Part shown: positions 44,351 through 54,304 of the stretch, piece by piece | Layout of the letters: each line of letters opens with the position of its first letter | How positions within the stretch are numbered: the first letter of the stretch is position 1 | Origin: an uncultured SAR86 cluster bacterium | Lineage (GTDB): Bacteria; Pseudomonadota; Gammaproteobacteria; Magnimaribacterales; AG-339-G14 | DNA length: 64,000 bases | Assembly: GCA_902524805.1 (NCBI GenBank) | Contig: CABZES010000006.1 | Coordinates: forward strand, 1 to 64,000 | Direction: 5' to 3' | The notes under the pieces: model-generated | The model's database searches: none | What the model was told of the DNA's origin: nothing | The model's input: the letters and a program-made list of their open reading frames with translations, nothing else | Translations under genes and position numbers: made by a program

Positions 44351-45239
44351 TTGCGAAAAAAAAAATGGTTTCCATACCTTTACATTTTATAAATGTATTT
44401 CAATCTCCAATCCGGCTATTTTAAGACATAGAATACGAAAACAAGCTGCTAATCTCCAAATAATCGGAACTATTATGCTTACCGAGGAAGGGATAAATTC
44501 CACTATCTCTTCTGTATCTAAAGAAAACCTTAATAAAATGATCATATTATTGGAAAAGAGATTCGGAAAAATTAAATTTCGTAGATCGTTTTCAGAAAAC
44601 AAGCCATTCAAAAGATTAAAAGTAAAAGTTAGGAAAGAGATTGTTCCATCAGGGACAAATGTTTCTTTGGAGAAAAAATCAAGTAATTATGTAAAACCAG
44701 AAAATTGGGATGACTTTATAAACCAAGACTCCGTGATAACTATAGATGTTAGAAATAATTATGAAGTTGAAGTAGGAACATTTAGGAATTCTATTTCTCC
44801 AGAAACTAAAAATTTTAGAGAATTTAATAGATTTATAGAAGATTCAAAAAATAATTTTGAGAATAAGAAATTAGCTATATTTTGTACTGGAGGTATCAGA
44901 TGTGAAAAAGCATCTGCACTATTTAGCGAAAAAGGTTTTGATGATGTTTACCAGCTTGAGGGAGGAATTCTTAACTATTTTAAAAAATCCAAAGATAAAA
45001 AGAATTTTGATGGTGAGTGTTTCGTCTTTGATGACAGAGTTACAGTAGACAAAAGTTTAAGTCCAGGTGATTTTACTCAATGTTTTGCTTGTAGAAGGCC
45101 CATTTCAAAAGATGATAAAAATAGGCCTGAATACACAGAGGGTATTTCTTGTCATAATTGTGTTAATGAAAAATCTGACGATGATAGAAAGAGATTTACA
45201 GATCGCCAGAATCAGAACCTTTTAAATAATAAAAAATGA
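44343..45239 (+). CDS. trhO: tRNA uridine(34) hydroxylase TrhO, rhodanese-like
   Basis: It makes 5-hydroxyuridine at tRNA position 34 using O2 (E. coli YceA/TrhO). An N-terminal acylphosphatase-like part is followed by a rhodanese domain with the catalytic-cysteine loop FCTGGIRCEKAS and, after GECFVFDDRVTVD, a Cys-rich tail (CFACRRP ... CHNC). I place the start at ATG 44343; a frame extends to TTG 44331. GGAGG lies just upstream but closer than ideal to this ATG. About 298 residues. Confidence 0.9.
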   Translation: MIDCEKKNGFHTFTFYKCISISNPAILRHRIRKQAANLQIIGTIMLTEEGINSTISSVSKENLNKMIILLEKRFGKIKFRRSFSENKPFKRLKVKVRKEIVPSGTNVSLEKKSSNYVKPENWDDFINQDSVITIDVRNNYEVEVGTFRNSISPETKNFREFNRFIEDSKNNFENKKLAIFCTGGIRCEKASALFSEKGFDDVYQLEGGILNYFKKSKDKKNFDGECFVFDDRVTVDKSLSPGDFTQCFACRRPISKDDKNRPEYTEGISCHNCVNEKSDDDRKRFTDRQNQNLLNNKK

Positions 45240-47677
45240 ATTTAATATCTTTGATCACTGAACATTCTAAGAAAAATTTATTTCTATTATTCTCTTTAAC
45301 TTTTCTAATTGCTTTTGGTATATCAAATTTTAAATTAGACGCGTCATCAGATACACTTCTTCTAGAAAATGATCCAGACTTAAAGCTTTATCGAGAAAAT
45401 ACAGAAAAATATGGTTCTAATGATTTTCTTATTGTAACTTTTTCTCCTTACCAAGAACTTCTCTCAAAGCCTTCAATTATTTTAATAAAAGATATAGTTA
45501 AAAAAATTTCTTCATTAGACAGAGTTGAAAACGTACTTAGTCTTTTAGACGTGCCTTTATTAGAAAATAATCCCAATGTATCTTTGAGCGATGTTGCAGA
45601 TAGTGTAGAAACACTGAATTCTGAAAGCATAAATATTGATCTCGCAAAAAGAGTATTTTCTTCAAATCCTGTTTACCAAAATCTATTAATTAGCGAAGAT
45701 CTAAACACTACTGCATTTCAAGTTACTTTAAAAAGAAATTTAAATTACGAAACTTTAATAAATGAAAGATATGCTCTTTATGATTCGTTAGATAATAATA
45801 AAGAAGAGAAGTTAAAAAATATCAATGAATTGATAGAAATTGAAAAAAATAATGCCGCTACAGAGGACGAAATACTTGTCTCCGATATGAGAGACTTAAT
45901 ATCTGACTACAACGAAGTAGGAGAGTTGTTTTTAGGTGGCGGAGCCATGATTACGGTAGATACTATTAAATTTATTTCTCAAGATCTAACAATTTTTGGA
46001 TTGACAGTATTATTAATATTCATAGTGGTTTTATCTTTAATTTTTAAAAATTTTATATGGGTATCAATACCTTTAATTACTGCTTCATTAACTTCTTTGC
46101 TTTGCATGGGAGCAGTTGGTTGGTTCAATTGGAAAGTAACGGTTGTGTCAGCGAATTTTGTTTCCATTTTGATGATAATCAGTATTTCATTAATGGTCCA
46201 TTTGATAGTCAGATACCAAGAATTAGGAATTTTTAACAAAGAAATTAATCAAAAAGATTTAGTTAATAAAACATTAAGGCAAATGTTCTTGCCTTGTCTT
46301 TATACGGCCCTGACCACTATTGCTGCTTTTGCTTCTTTGATAGTTAGCGATATAAAACCAATTATTGATTTTGGCTTAATTATGGTGATTGGAATATCAA
46401 TTACATTTATTTTTGCCTTTATTTTTTTTGGATCATCATTATCAATCATAAAAAAAGAGTATCTAGATTTAGGATCTGATAAATCAAAAAATATTACTCT
46501 TTATATGCATAGCTTTGTTGAAAATTATCCAATTCCTATTTTAATAAGCTCATTTATAATTTTTACTTTTTCAGTTCTTGGTATTTCACAACTTACAGTT
46601 GAAAATAAGTTTATTGATTATTTCAAACCTTCTACTGAAATATATAAAGGATTGTCTTTAATAGATCAAAAGCTCGGAGGAACCGCAACCCTAGATGTCA
46701 TTATTGATGCTCCTGAATTAGATGAGGATACAGATATTACATTTGATGATGAGTTTGATGACTTTGGAGAAATTTTAGAAGACGAGATTGATCAGCAAGG
46801 GTATTGGTTTAATTCAGACAATTTGTTTTATTTGGAGACTATTCATGACTATCTAGAAAATAGACCAGAAATAGGCAAGGTTCTTTCAATATCAAGCGGA
46901 ATAAAACTAGCTGAAATCGCTAATAGCGGCGAAAGATTAACCGATCTTGAATTAGCCTTATTGAGGAAACTATTGCCTGAAGATATAGAAACACAATTAC
47001 TATCTGCTTACATAACTAATGACGATAATCAGGTTAGACTTTCAGCAAGAGTGATCGAATCTTATGAAGGACTTAATAGAAAAGAATTAATCAGTTCAGT
47101 TAAATACGATCTTGAAAATAAATTTAACATCTCAGAAGATAAGTATAAATTGACAGGAATTTCAGTAATTTATAACAATTTATTACAAAGTTTATTTGGT
47201 TCCTTGATAGGTAGCATAGGAATAGTATTTTTATCAATATTTGTAATGTTTTTATTTTTATTCAAATCAATAAAATTAGCCTCTATTGGTATGATTCCTA
47301 ATTTCTTAGCCGCTGGAGCAGTAATAGGAACTATTGGATTAACTGGTATTCCTTTAGATGTAATGACTGTTACAGTTGCAGCAGTTAGTATAGGAATGGG
47401 AGTAGATAACACTATTCACTACATTTTTAGATTCAAAAAAGAATTCCTTGAAAGTAACGACTATTTAAAAAGTACTAAAAATACTCATGCAACTATAGGC
47501 CGAGCACTTTTTTATACCTCAACAACGATTGTTTTAGGATTTCTTGTTTTGGCTACCTCAAATTTTAGCCCAACAGTTTTCTTTGGAATTTTTACATCTT
47601 TATCTATGATAATGGCAATAATAGGATCATTATTTTTATTACCAGTTTTATTAACCAAACTAAAAGCAATGAATTGA
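45236..47677 (+). CDS. RND superfamily exporter, MMPL type
   Basis: An 813-residue inner-membrane protein with the two-fold RND layout: one helix (about 14-30), a large periplasmic loop, five helices (about 250-400), a helix near 430, a second large loop with an acidic stretch around 505-520, and five final helices. GMGVDNTIHYIFRFKKE and the preceding membrane glycine/alanine-rich helices fit the MMPL/SSD-type (hopanoid, lipid or siderophore) exporters more than the drug-efflux AcrB type. No membrane-fusion or outer-membrane partner is adjacent. It overlaps trhO by 4 bp. Confidence 0.87.
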   Translation: MNLISLITEHSKKNLFLLFSLTFLIAFGISNFKLDASSDTLLLENDPDLKLYRENTEKYGSNDFLIVTFSPYQELLSKPSIILIKDIVKKISSLDRVENVLSLLDVPLLENNPNVSLSDVADSVETLNSESINIDLAKRVFSSNPVYQNLLISEDLNTTAFQVTLKRNLNYETLINERYALYDSLDNNKEEKLKNINELIEIEKNNAATEDEILVSDMRDLISDYNEVGELFLGGGAMITVDTIKFISQDLTIFGLTVLLIFIVVLSLIFKNFIWVSIPLITASLTSLLCMGAVGWFNWKVTVVSANFVSILMIISISLMVHLIVRYQELGIFNKEINQKDLVNKTLRQMFLPCLYTALTTIAAFASLIVSDIKPIIDFGLIMVIGISITFIFAFIFFGSSLSIIKKEYLDLGSDKSKNITLYMHSFVENYPIPILISSFIIFTFSVLGISQLTVENKFIDYFKPSTEIYKGLSLIDQKLGGTATLDVIIDAPELDEDTDITFDDEFDDFGEILEDEIDQQGYWFNSDNLFYLETIHDYLENRPEIGKVLSISSGIKLAEIANSGERLTDLELALLRKLLPEDIETQLLSAYITNDDNQVRLSARVIESYEGLNRKELISSVKYDLENKFNISEDKYKLTGISVIYNNLLQSLFGSLIGSIGIVFLSIFVMFLFLFKSIKLASIGMIPNFLAAGAVIGTIGLTGIPLDVMTVTVAAVSIGMGVDNTIHYIFRFKKEFLESNDYLKSTKNTHATIGRALFYTSTTIVLGFLVLATSNFSPTVFFGIFTSLSMIMAIIGSLFLLPVLLTKLKAMN

Positions 47678-47678
47678 T

Positions 47679-48812
47679 ATGGGACCTTTAGACGGAATCA
47701 AAGTTATAGAATTCTCGGCATTAGGCCCAGGGCCTTTTTGTGGAATGATTCTCGCCGATTTAGGTGCAGAGGTAATAGTGATAGATAGGATTGAAACTGC
47801 TGGTCAAAAATCTAAAACTGATATTGCAAGCCGCGGAAAAAAATCTATTGCTATTGATCTAAAAAAGAAAGAATCAATTAATTTAATTAAGGATATCGTA
47901 AAAGAAGCTGATGTTGTTATTGAAGGATTAAGACCAGGAAAAATGGAAAAATTAGGTTTGGGACCTGATGATTTTTTTAAAGTTAATACGAAATTAATTT
48001 ATGGAAGAATGACTGGTTGGGGTCAATTTGGCTCTCTTTCTTCAGATCCTGGACACGATATTAATTATATTGCTTTGACGGGAGCACTTTCCTCCATTGG
48101 AACAAAAAATACTGCTCCTCTTCCTCCTTTGAATCTAGTAGGAGACTTTGGTGGAGGCGGGATGGTTCTAGCAATGGGTATTTGCGCTGCATTAGTTGAA
48201 GTAGCAAAATCAGGAAATGGGCAGATTATAGATTCTGCAATGACAGACGGATCAGCCTTGTTGATGTCAATGATGTATGGATTCTATTCAGCAGGGATAT
48301 GGAATGATCATAGAGAATCAAATCTTTTAGATGGCGCAGCTCATTTTTATGGATGTTATGAATGTAAAGATAATAAATTTGTTTCCATAGGCTCGATAGA
48401 GCCGCAATTTTATAAAGAGTTAATTAAAAGATTAGAAGTAGATGAAGAAACTTTTAAAGATCAAATGGATAGATCTAAATGGCCTGAATTAAAAAAAATA
48501 TTAGAGATAAAGTTTAAAGAGAAAACACGTGAAGAATGGTGCGAAATAATGGAAGGAGGGGACGTATGTTTTGCTCCTGTATTGTCATTAGAAGAATCAA
48601 TTAATTACAAACACAATAAAGATAGAGAAACTTTTGTAAATATTGACGGTGTAACCCAGCCTGCTCCCGCCCCAAGGTTTTCCAATACGCCTGGAAAAAT
48701 AAAACATCCACCTGTTAGAAAGGGAGAAAATACTAGAGAGATTCTAAAAAGCATCGGCAAGGAAGATTTAGTTCAAGAACTTGTTGAATCAAAAATTATT
48801 TCAGAAGGTTAA
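47679..48812 (+). CDS. CoA-transferase family III, alpha-methylacyl-CoA racemase-like
   Basis: A 377-residue CaiB/BaiF superfamily protein. GPLDGIKVIEFSALGPGPFCGMILADLGAEVIVIDR opens it, and GHDINYIALTGALSSIG with NLVGDFGGGGM are close to alpha-methylacyl-CoA racemase (AMACR), which epimerises the 2-methyl group of branched acyl-CoAs before beta-oxidation. A CoA transferase function cannot be ruled out. It starts 1 bp after the RND exporter gene and overlaps tatD by 17 bp convergently. Confidence 0.88.
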   Translation: MGPLDGIKVIEFSALGPGPFCGMILADLGAEVIVIDRIETAGQKSKTDIASRGKKSIAIDLKKKESINLIKDIVKEADVVIEGLRPGKMEKLGLGPDDFFKVNTKLIYGRMTGWGQFGSLSSDPGHDINYIALTGALSSIGTKNTAPLPPLNLVGDFGGGGMVLAMGICAALVEVAKSGNGQIIDSAMTDGSALLMSMMYGFYSAGIWNDHRESNLLDGAAHFYGCYECKDNKFVSIGSIEPQFYKELIKRLEVDEETFKDQMDRSKWPELKKILEIKFKEKTREEWCEIMEGGDVCFAPVLSLEESINYKHNKDRETFVNIDGVTQPAPAPRFSNTPGKIKHPPVRKGENTREILKSIGKEDLVQELVESKIISEG

Positions 48813-49584
48813 AAAAATAAAGACTGTTCCTCAGTAGAGCTTCTTTTATTTCAATTTCGGTTTCCTTTCTAACTTCAACAACTTTTTTAAGTATTTCATT
48901 TAAAAAACTAGGTTCATTTCTTCTTCCTTTGATTTTGAGGTTCTTAGGTAACAAATAAGGACTGTCAGTTTCAATAAGAAGCTTTTCCAGTGGAATAATT
49001 GGAATTAATTCTTCTAAGTGAGCACCTCTTTTTGGATCACAAATCCATCCAGTTAATCCGATGTAAAAATCTTTTATTAAATAATCCTCTAACTCATTTT
49101 TTTGTCCAGTAAAGCAATGAACTACGCATTTTACTTCTGGCTTTTCTGTATTTATACAATCCATAAAATCTTGATGAGCATCTCTTTGATGAAGAAACAT
49201 TGGTAAATTTAATTTATTTGCAATTTTTATATGCTTTAAAAAGGATTCAATTTGTTTGTTTTTATCTGAAAAATTTCTATTAAAATCTAAACCAGTTTCA
49301 CCTATTGCTTTAACAAGCGCGTTTTGACAAATATCATAAATCTCTAACATAGATTTTTTGTCAAAAGAATGTGCATAATGAGGGTGAATACCGCAAGTAG
49401 TAATTAAGTTGTCAGGAAATAATTGCGCAATCTCTAAAGCTTTTTTACTGTCTAATAAATTACATCCTGTAATACATATATTACTGACTCCATTCTTTAT
49501 AGCTCTTTCTAAAACTTCTTTTAAGTCTTTATCGAATGATTCATGAGTTAAATTTGCTCCAATATCAAATAATTTAGATGGCAT
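48796..49584 (-). CDS. tatD: TatD family Mg-dependent nuclease
   Basis: A TIM-barrel metal hydrolase of 262 residues. The N-terminus LFDIGANLTHESFDKD is that of TatD proper (compare DIGVNLT in E. coli), not of the YcfH paralogue; GIHPHYAH, AIGETGLDF, FLHQRDAHQDF and IETDSPYLLP carry metal ligands. TatD is a 3'-5' exonuclease acting on DNA/RNA. Elsewhere the related ycfH follows holB; here the gene is isolated. Confidence 0.92.
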   Translation of the reverse strand: MPSKLFDIGANLTHESFDKDLKEVLERAIKNGVSNICITGCNLLDSKKALEIAQLFPDNLITTCGIHPHYAHSFDKKSMLEIYDICQNALVKAIGETGLDFNRNFSDKNKQIESFLKHIKIANKLNLPMFLHQRDAHQDFMDCINTEKPEVKCVVHCFTGQKNELEDYLIKDFYIGLTGWICDPKRGAHLEELIPIIPLEKLLIETDSPYLLPKNLKIKGRRNEPSFLNEILKKVVEVRKETEIEIKEALLRNSLYFFNLLK

Positions 49585-49615
49585 AATGATAAATATAAAC
49601 TAGCTTTTGTTAATA

Positions 49616-50425
49616 ATGAAAACCTCATTTGAAAATTTTAAAGATGATATCTCTGTTTTAGAAGAAGAACCCAATCTATGGAAAGGAAATTTATCGGATA
49701 GATGGAGTATTGGGAGCACTCCAAATGGAGGATATTCAATGGCTTTTGCAGCAAAAGCAATTTCGAAATCTTTAGTTCATAAAGATCCTTTATCAATTTC
49801 AGCTAATTATTTAGAAAGATTAGACTTTGGTGAAACTTTAGTAAGGGTTTATCCAATACATGTCAGTAAAAGTACTAGCACAGCAAGAGCAGAACTTATT
49901 CAGCAAGAAAAAATTAAAGTTATTTTCACTGCTACTTTTACAGATTTTTCTAAATCTAATGGACTTGATCTATCTATTCGCAAAGAGCCAAATTTCGAAC
50001 CATATGAAAGCTGTATTCTTCAGCCATTTAAAGAAGGGTTTAATCCAATGCTCGAAAAAAATATTGAAAAAAAATACTGTAAAGATTCATTGTGGTGGGA
50101 AAGAAGCAATAAAGAAAATCAAGCAGCTCTAAATCTTTATATGTCTTGGCCAGAAAAGGAAACTGCAGATTTATTTACTTTAATATTATTTTTAGATGCA
50201 ACCACTCCGCCTATTTTTAACAAATTGGGTTCTGTTGGATGGGTTCCAACTATTACTCTTACGTCCCATATACGAGGATTCCCTGTTTCTGGACCCTTGA
50301 AAGTTTTGGCTAAGACTGAGTTTGTTACTAAAGGTTTTATGGAAGAAGATAGAGAAATATGGGATGCAAAGGGAAATTTAGTAGGTCAGTCTAAGCAAAT
50401 GGCAAAATTAAGAATTAAGAAATAA
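49616..50425 (+). CDS. Acyl-CoA thioesterase, double hotdog (TesB-like)
   Basis: A 269-residue thioesterase-like protein: NLSDRWSIGSTPNGGYSMAFAAKAI resembles the opening of fungal/bacterial TesB-type double-hotdog proteins, and a second hotdog ends with FVTKGFMEEDREIWDAKGNLVGQSKQMAKL. I choose ATG 49616; the frame is open to TTG 49607. It would hydrolyse acyl-CoAs; the chain length is not predictable. It is divergent from tatD. Confidence 0.83.
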   Translation: MKTSFENFKDDISVLEEEPNLWKGNLSDRWSIGSTPNGGYSMAFAAKAISKSLVHKDPLSISANYLERLDFGETLVRVYPIHVSKSTSTARAELIQQEKIKVIFTATFTDFSKSNGLDLSIRKEPNFEPYESCILQPFKEGFNPMLEKNIEKKYCKDSLWWERSNKENQAALNLYMSWPEKETADLFTLILFLDATTPPIFNKLGSVGWVPTITLTSHIRGFPVSGPLKVLAKTEFVTKGFMEEDREIWDAKGNLVGQSKQMAKLRIKK

Positions 50426-50477
50426 TTTCCCTCTTTTTTGTTAATATATAGCTCAAATTACTTAATCGAGGATCTAA

Positions 50478-51326
50478 ATGAAATTTAAAGGAACAAAATC
50501 GTATATTTCTACTGAAGACTTGAGTCTCTCTGTAAATGCCGCTGTGGAGTTAGAAAAACCATTATTAATTAAAGGAGAGCCGGGAACAGGCAAAACAATG
50601 CTAGCTCAAGAGATTGCTGAATCTTATAAAGTTCCTTTGATTGAGTGGAATATAAAATCAACTACCAAAGCTCAACAAGGCCTATACGAATATGACGCAG
50701 TAACAAGACTTCGTGATTCTCAACTCGGGGATGAGAGAGTAAAAGATATTTCCAACTACATACAAAAAGGAAAATTATGGGAAGCTTTTGAGGCTGAAGA
50801 GAGAGTTGTTTTATTAATTGATGAAATTGATAAAGCCGATATTGAATTCCCTAATGACCTTCTTCAAGAGATAGATAGAATGGAATTTTATGTTTATGAA
50901 ACCAAGCAAACTATAAAAGCAAAAAAGAGACCAATTGTAGTAATTACGAGTAATAATGAAAAGGAACTTCCCGATGCTTTTTTAAGAAGATGTTTTTTTC
51001 ATTATATTGCTTTTCCAGATAGAGATACTATGAAAAAAATCATTAAGGTTCATCACCCGAAAGTTAAAGAAAAACTAGTTAAAGAGGCTCTAGAAATCTT
51101 TTTTGATGTAAGAAAAGTCCCTGGTTTAAAAAAGAAACCATCAACGTCAGAATTAGTTGATTGGCTTAAACTATTAATGGCGGATGATCTTCCAGATGAA
51201 ATTCTTAAAAATAGAGATCCTTCAAAAGCAATACCTCCTCTTTATGGAGCTTTAGTTAAAAATGAACAAGATGTTCAACTGCTTGAAAGACTTGCTTTTA
51301 TGACAAGGAGAGAAGGAAATACATAA
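50478..51326 (+). CDS. MoxR family AAA+ ATPase
   Basis: A 282-residue AAA+ protein with Walker A GEPGTGKTM (near residue 37), Walker B LLIDEIDKAD, a sensor-1 region VVITSNNEKELPDAFLRRCFF (with the arginine finger RR) and MoxR-type spacing. MoxR proteins act as chaperones for metalloenzyme maturation, usually with a VWA partner, which is indeed the next gene (the ATG follows directly). A good ribosome-binding site is not evident. Confidence 0.92.
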   Translation: MKFKGTKSYISTEDLSLSVNAAVELEKPLLIKGEPGTGKTMLAQEIAESYKVPLIEWNIKSTTKAQQGLYEYDAVTRLRDSQLGDERVKDISNYIQKGKLWEAFEAEERVVLLIDEIDKADIEFPNDLLQEIDRMEFYVYETKQTIKAKKRPIVVITSNNEKELPDAFLRRCFFHYIAFPDRDTMKKIIKVHHPKVKEKLVKEALEIFFDVRKVPGLKKKPSTSELVDWLKLLMADDLPDEILKNRDPSKAIPPLYGALVKNEQDVQLLERLAFMTRREGNT

Positions 51327-52502
51327 ATGCTAATAAACTTATTTAAAACCTTAAAAGATACTGGAGTGCCGTGCACTCTCAGGGAATTACTTGATCTTAT
51401 CAAAGCACTAGAACACCAGATAGCATTTGCAAATATTAATGATTTTTATTATCTATCTAGATCCGTATTAGTTAAAGACGAAAAGCACTACGACAAATTT
51501 GATAGGGCTTTCGATATTTATTTCAAAGGTTTGGAAACTTTAGATGATGTTATTCAAGCAATGATTCCAGATGAATGGCTAAGGAAGGAATTTGAAAAAT
51601 TTTTAACAGAAGAAGAGTTAAAGAAAATAAAAACTATGGGTGGGTTAGAAAAACTCTTAGAAGAGTTTAAAAAGAGATTAGAAGAGCAAAAAGATAAACA
51701 TGAAGGTGGAAATAAATGGGTAGGCACAGCCGGAACTTCTCCTTATGGCAATGATGGTGTCAATCCAGAAGGAATAAGAGTTGGTGGCGAAGGAAAACAA
51801 AATAAAGCAGTAAAGGTTTGGCAGCAGAGAGATTATCGAAATTTAGATGATTCAATCGAATTGGGTACAAGAAATATTAAAATTGCATTAAGAAGATTAA
51901 GAAAATTTGTCAGAGAATCTAGAGACGATGAATTTGATTTAGATGGAACAATAAAATCAACTGCAAAAAATGCTGGGCTACTTGATATCAAAATGATTCC
52001 CGAAAAAACTAACGCTGTAAAAGTTTTAGTTTTATTTGATGTTGGCGGATCTATGGATCCTCACGTAAAAGTTTGTGAAGAGCTTTTTTCTGCGTGTAAA
52101 ACAGAATTTAAAAATCTTGAATACTTCTACTTTCATAATTTTATTTATGAAACTGTTTGGAAAGATAATAGAAGAAGGCATAACGAAAGGATGCAAACTC
52201 TAGATATCCTTCACAAATATTCATCTGACTATAAAATAATATTTGTTGGCGATGCCACAATGGCTCCTTATGAAATAACTAACGCAGGAGGCAGTATAGA
52301 ACATTGGAATGAAGAGCCTGGTTCTTTGTGGATGAAGAAAATTTTCAATAATTATGAAAGACTTATTTGGCTTAATCCAGTCCCAGAGGATCATTGGGAT
52401 TATTCTGCCTCGATAGATTTATCTAGATCTTTAATAGAAAATCAGATGTACCCCTTGACTTTAAAAGGTCTTGAAGATGGAATGTCTTTTCTAACAAAAT
52501 AA
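51327..52502 (+). CDS. VWA domain protein, CoxE-like
   Basis: A 391-residue protein whose C-terminal half has a von Willebrand type A domain with the MIDAS-like DVGGSMDPHVKVCEELF; the N-terminal half is helical and charged, with a glycine-rich hinge (GNKWVGTAGTSPYGNDG). It is the usual companion of a MoxR ATPase (CoxD/CoxE-type pair), and the ATG abuts the stop of that gene. The protein that the pair matures is not identifiable here. Confidence 0.88.
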   Translation: MLINLFKTLKDTGVPCTLRELLDLIKALEHQIAFANINDFYYLSRSVLVKDEKHYDKFDRAFDIYFKGLETLDDVIQAMIPDEWLRKEFEKFLTEEELKKIKTMGGLEKLLEEFKKRLEEQKDKHEGGNKWVGTAGTSPYGNDGVNPEGIRVGGEGKQNKAVKVWQQRDYRNLDDSIELGTRNIKIALRRLRKFVRESRDDEFDLDGTIKSTAKNAGLLDIKMIPEKTNAVKVLVLFDVGGSMDPHVKVCEELFSACKTEFKNLEYFYFHNFIYETVWKDNRRRHNERMQTLDILHKYSSDYKIIFVGDATMAPYEITNAGGSIEHWNEEPGSLWMKKIFNNYERLIWLNPVPEDHWDYSASIDLSRSLIENQMYPLTLKGLEDGMSFLTK

Positions 52503-52503
52503 C

Positions 52504-53418
52504 TTGTCTAACATAGCTTTAAAAATAGAGGGACTCTCTAAAACCTACCCAGGCAATATAAAAGCTCTTAAAAATATTTCCTTGCAAGTTGAATCTGGTG
52601 ATTTTTATGCATTATTGGGTCCAAATGGAGCAGGGAAGTCTACTGCTATAGGTATTATTAGTTCCTTGGTGACAAAAACCTCTGGAACGGTAGAAATTTT
52701 AGGAATTGATATTGATGAAAATCACTCTCTTGCAAAAAAGAAATTAGGGGTCGTCGGGCAAGAAGTTAATTTCAATCAATTTGAAACGGTTTATCAGGTT
52801 CTATCTCACCAAGCTGGGTATTATGGAATGACTACTAAAGAAGTTACTGAAAACTCTCATTATTATTTAAAAGCGCTTGGTTTATGGGATAAAAGAAACG
52901 AACAAGGAAGAAATTTATCTGGAGGAATGAAAAGAAGATTGATGGTGGCAAAAGCGCTAGTAAATAATCCTGACCTTTTAATTTTAGACGAACCTTCTGC
53001 TGGAGTAGATATCGAATTAAGAAGATCGCTATGGGATTTCCTTAAAGAAATAAATAAAAAAGGTACCACTATAATTCTAACAACTCACTACTTAGAGGAA
53101 GCGGAAAAGTTGTGCAAAAATATTTCTATAATCAATGAAGGCTCAATTGTTAAAACGTCTTCCATGAACTCATTATTGAATGAGCTAGAGACTCAAAATT
53201 ACATATTTGAATTAAAAACTTCTTTTCCTCAAAATACAGATCATGAAAGATTTAATTTTGAGTTTTTAAGTGACCGATGTTTATCTGTTAATGTAAATCA
53301 AGAAAATTCATTGAATCAGATAATAAATTTTTTTTCAGAAAATAAAATAGAAGTTTTCAATATGACGAACGAAACGAACAGGTTGGAAGAACTATTTTTG
53401 AATTTAACTAAAAAATGA
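52504..53418 (+). CDS. ABC exporter ATP-binding protein, YadG-like
   Basis: A 304-residue ATPase: Walker A GPNGAGKST, signature LSGGMKRR, Walker B LLILDEPSAGVD, and H-loop TTHYLEEAE. The opening TYPGNIKALKNISLQVESGDFYALLGPNG is very close to E. coli YadG. The start is TTG 52504. With the permease that follows (4-bp ATGA overlap) it forms an ABC-2 type exporter of unknown substrate. Confidence 0.93.
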   Translation: MSNIALKIEGLSKTYPGNIKALKNISLQVESGDFYALLGPNGAGKSTAIGIISSLVTKTSGTVEILGIDIDENHSLAKKKLGVVGQEVNFNQFETVYQVLSHQAGYYGMTTKEVTENSHYYLKALGLWDKRNEQGRNLSGGMKRRLMVAKALVNNPDLLILDEPSAGVDIELRRSLWDFLKEINKKGTTIILTTHYLEEAEKLCKNISIINEGSIVKTSSMNSLLNELETQNYIFELKTSFPQNTDHERFNFEFLSDRCLSVNVNQENSLNQIINFFSENKIEVFNMTNETNRLEELFLNLTKK

Positions 53419-54188
53419 ACCTTATTGAACAATTAAGATCCTTAAAAACCCTAACTTCAAGAGAGATAATACGTTTTTTTAGAATCTGGCAGCAGGCGTT
53501 GATTCCTTCTGTAATAACTACTATTCTATATTTCGTTATATTTGGATCCTTTATTGGTAGCAGAATTGGTTTAATGGGTGGTTTCGAATATATGCAATTC
53601 ATGGCACCCGGATTGATAATGCTTGCTGTTATAACAAACTCCTACTCCAATGTTGTCTCTTCTTTTTATGGAAATAAATTTTCAAGAAGTTTAGAAGAAT
53701 TATTAGTATCACCAATGCCGACTTACCTAATTTTGATTGGCTTTGTTGCTGGCGGAGTCGCAAGAGGAATCTTAGTAGGGATTCTTGTTTTGATAACATC
53801 CTTATTTTTTACAGAGATTGTTGTTCAAAATATTTTTTTAACCCTATTAGTAATAATACTTACAGCAATATTATTTTCACTAGGCGGATTACTAAATGCA
53901 ATATTTGCAGATAGTTTTGATGACATAAATATAGTTCCAACTTTCATTCTTACTCCTCTTATTTATTTAGGTGGAGTCTTTTATTCGATAACGCTTTTAT
54001 CTGAAACTTGGCAATTGATATCTCAACTTAATCCAGTTTTATACATGGTAAATGCTTTTAGATATGGCATGTTAGGTGTTTCAGATGTGAATGTTACTTT
54101 TTCAATAGTAATGATTTCTTTTTTTATAATAGTTTTCTATACAATTAGTTTGTATATTCTTAAAAAGGGAATAGGTATAAGAGATTAA
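53415..54188 (+). CDS. ABC-2 type permease, YadH-like
   Basis: A 257-residue membrane protein with six helices; length and SPMPTYLILIGFVAGGVARG, TPLIYLGGVFYSITLL fit the YadH/ABC-2 family. It is paired with the ATPase before it through a 4-bp overlap. The substrate is unknown; a lipid or polysaccharide is typical of this family. Confidence 0.92.
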   Translation: MNLIEQLRSLKTLTSREIIRFFRIWQQALIPSVITTILYFVIFGSFIGSRIGLMGGFEYMQFMAPGLIMLAVITNSYSNVVSSFYGNKFSRSLEELLVSPMPTYLILIGFVAGGVARGILVGILVLITSLFFTEIVVQNIFLTLLVIILTAILFSLGGLLNAIFADSFDDINIVPTFILTPLIYLGGVFYSITLLSETWQLISQLNPVLYMVNAFRYGMLGVSDVNVTFSIVMISFFIIVFYTISLYILKKGIGIRD

Positions 54189-54206
54189 AAAATGTTTGTC
54201 ATAATA

Positions 54207-54296
54207 GGAGAGATGGCAGAGTGGTCGAATGCGCTCGCTTGGAAAGCGGGTAAGGGGGAAACTCCTTCAAGGGTTCGAATCCCTTTCTCTCCGCCA
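54207..54296 (+). tRNA. tRNA-Ser (GGA)
   Basis: A 90-base tRNA with acceptor stem GGAGAGA (54207-54213) / TCTCTCC (54286-54292), discriminator G and encoded CCA (54294-54296). The anticodon loop is TTGGAAA with GGA at 54241-54243 between CTCGC and GCGGG. The long variable arm (GGGGGAAACTCC) is that of a class II serine tRNA, and the T arm has GGTTCGAATCC. It reads UCC and UCU codons. Confidence 0.97.
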
Positions 54297-54304
54297 GTAG
54301 AGAA

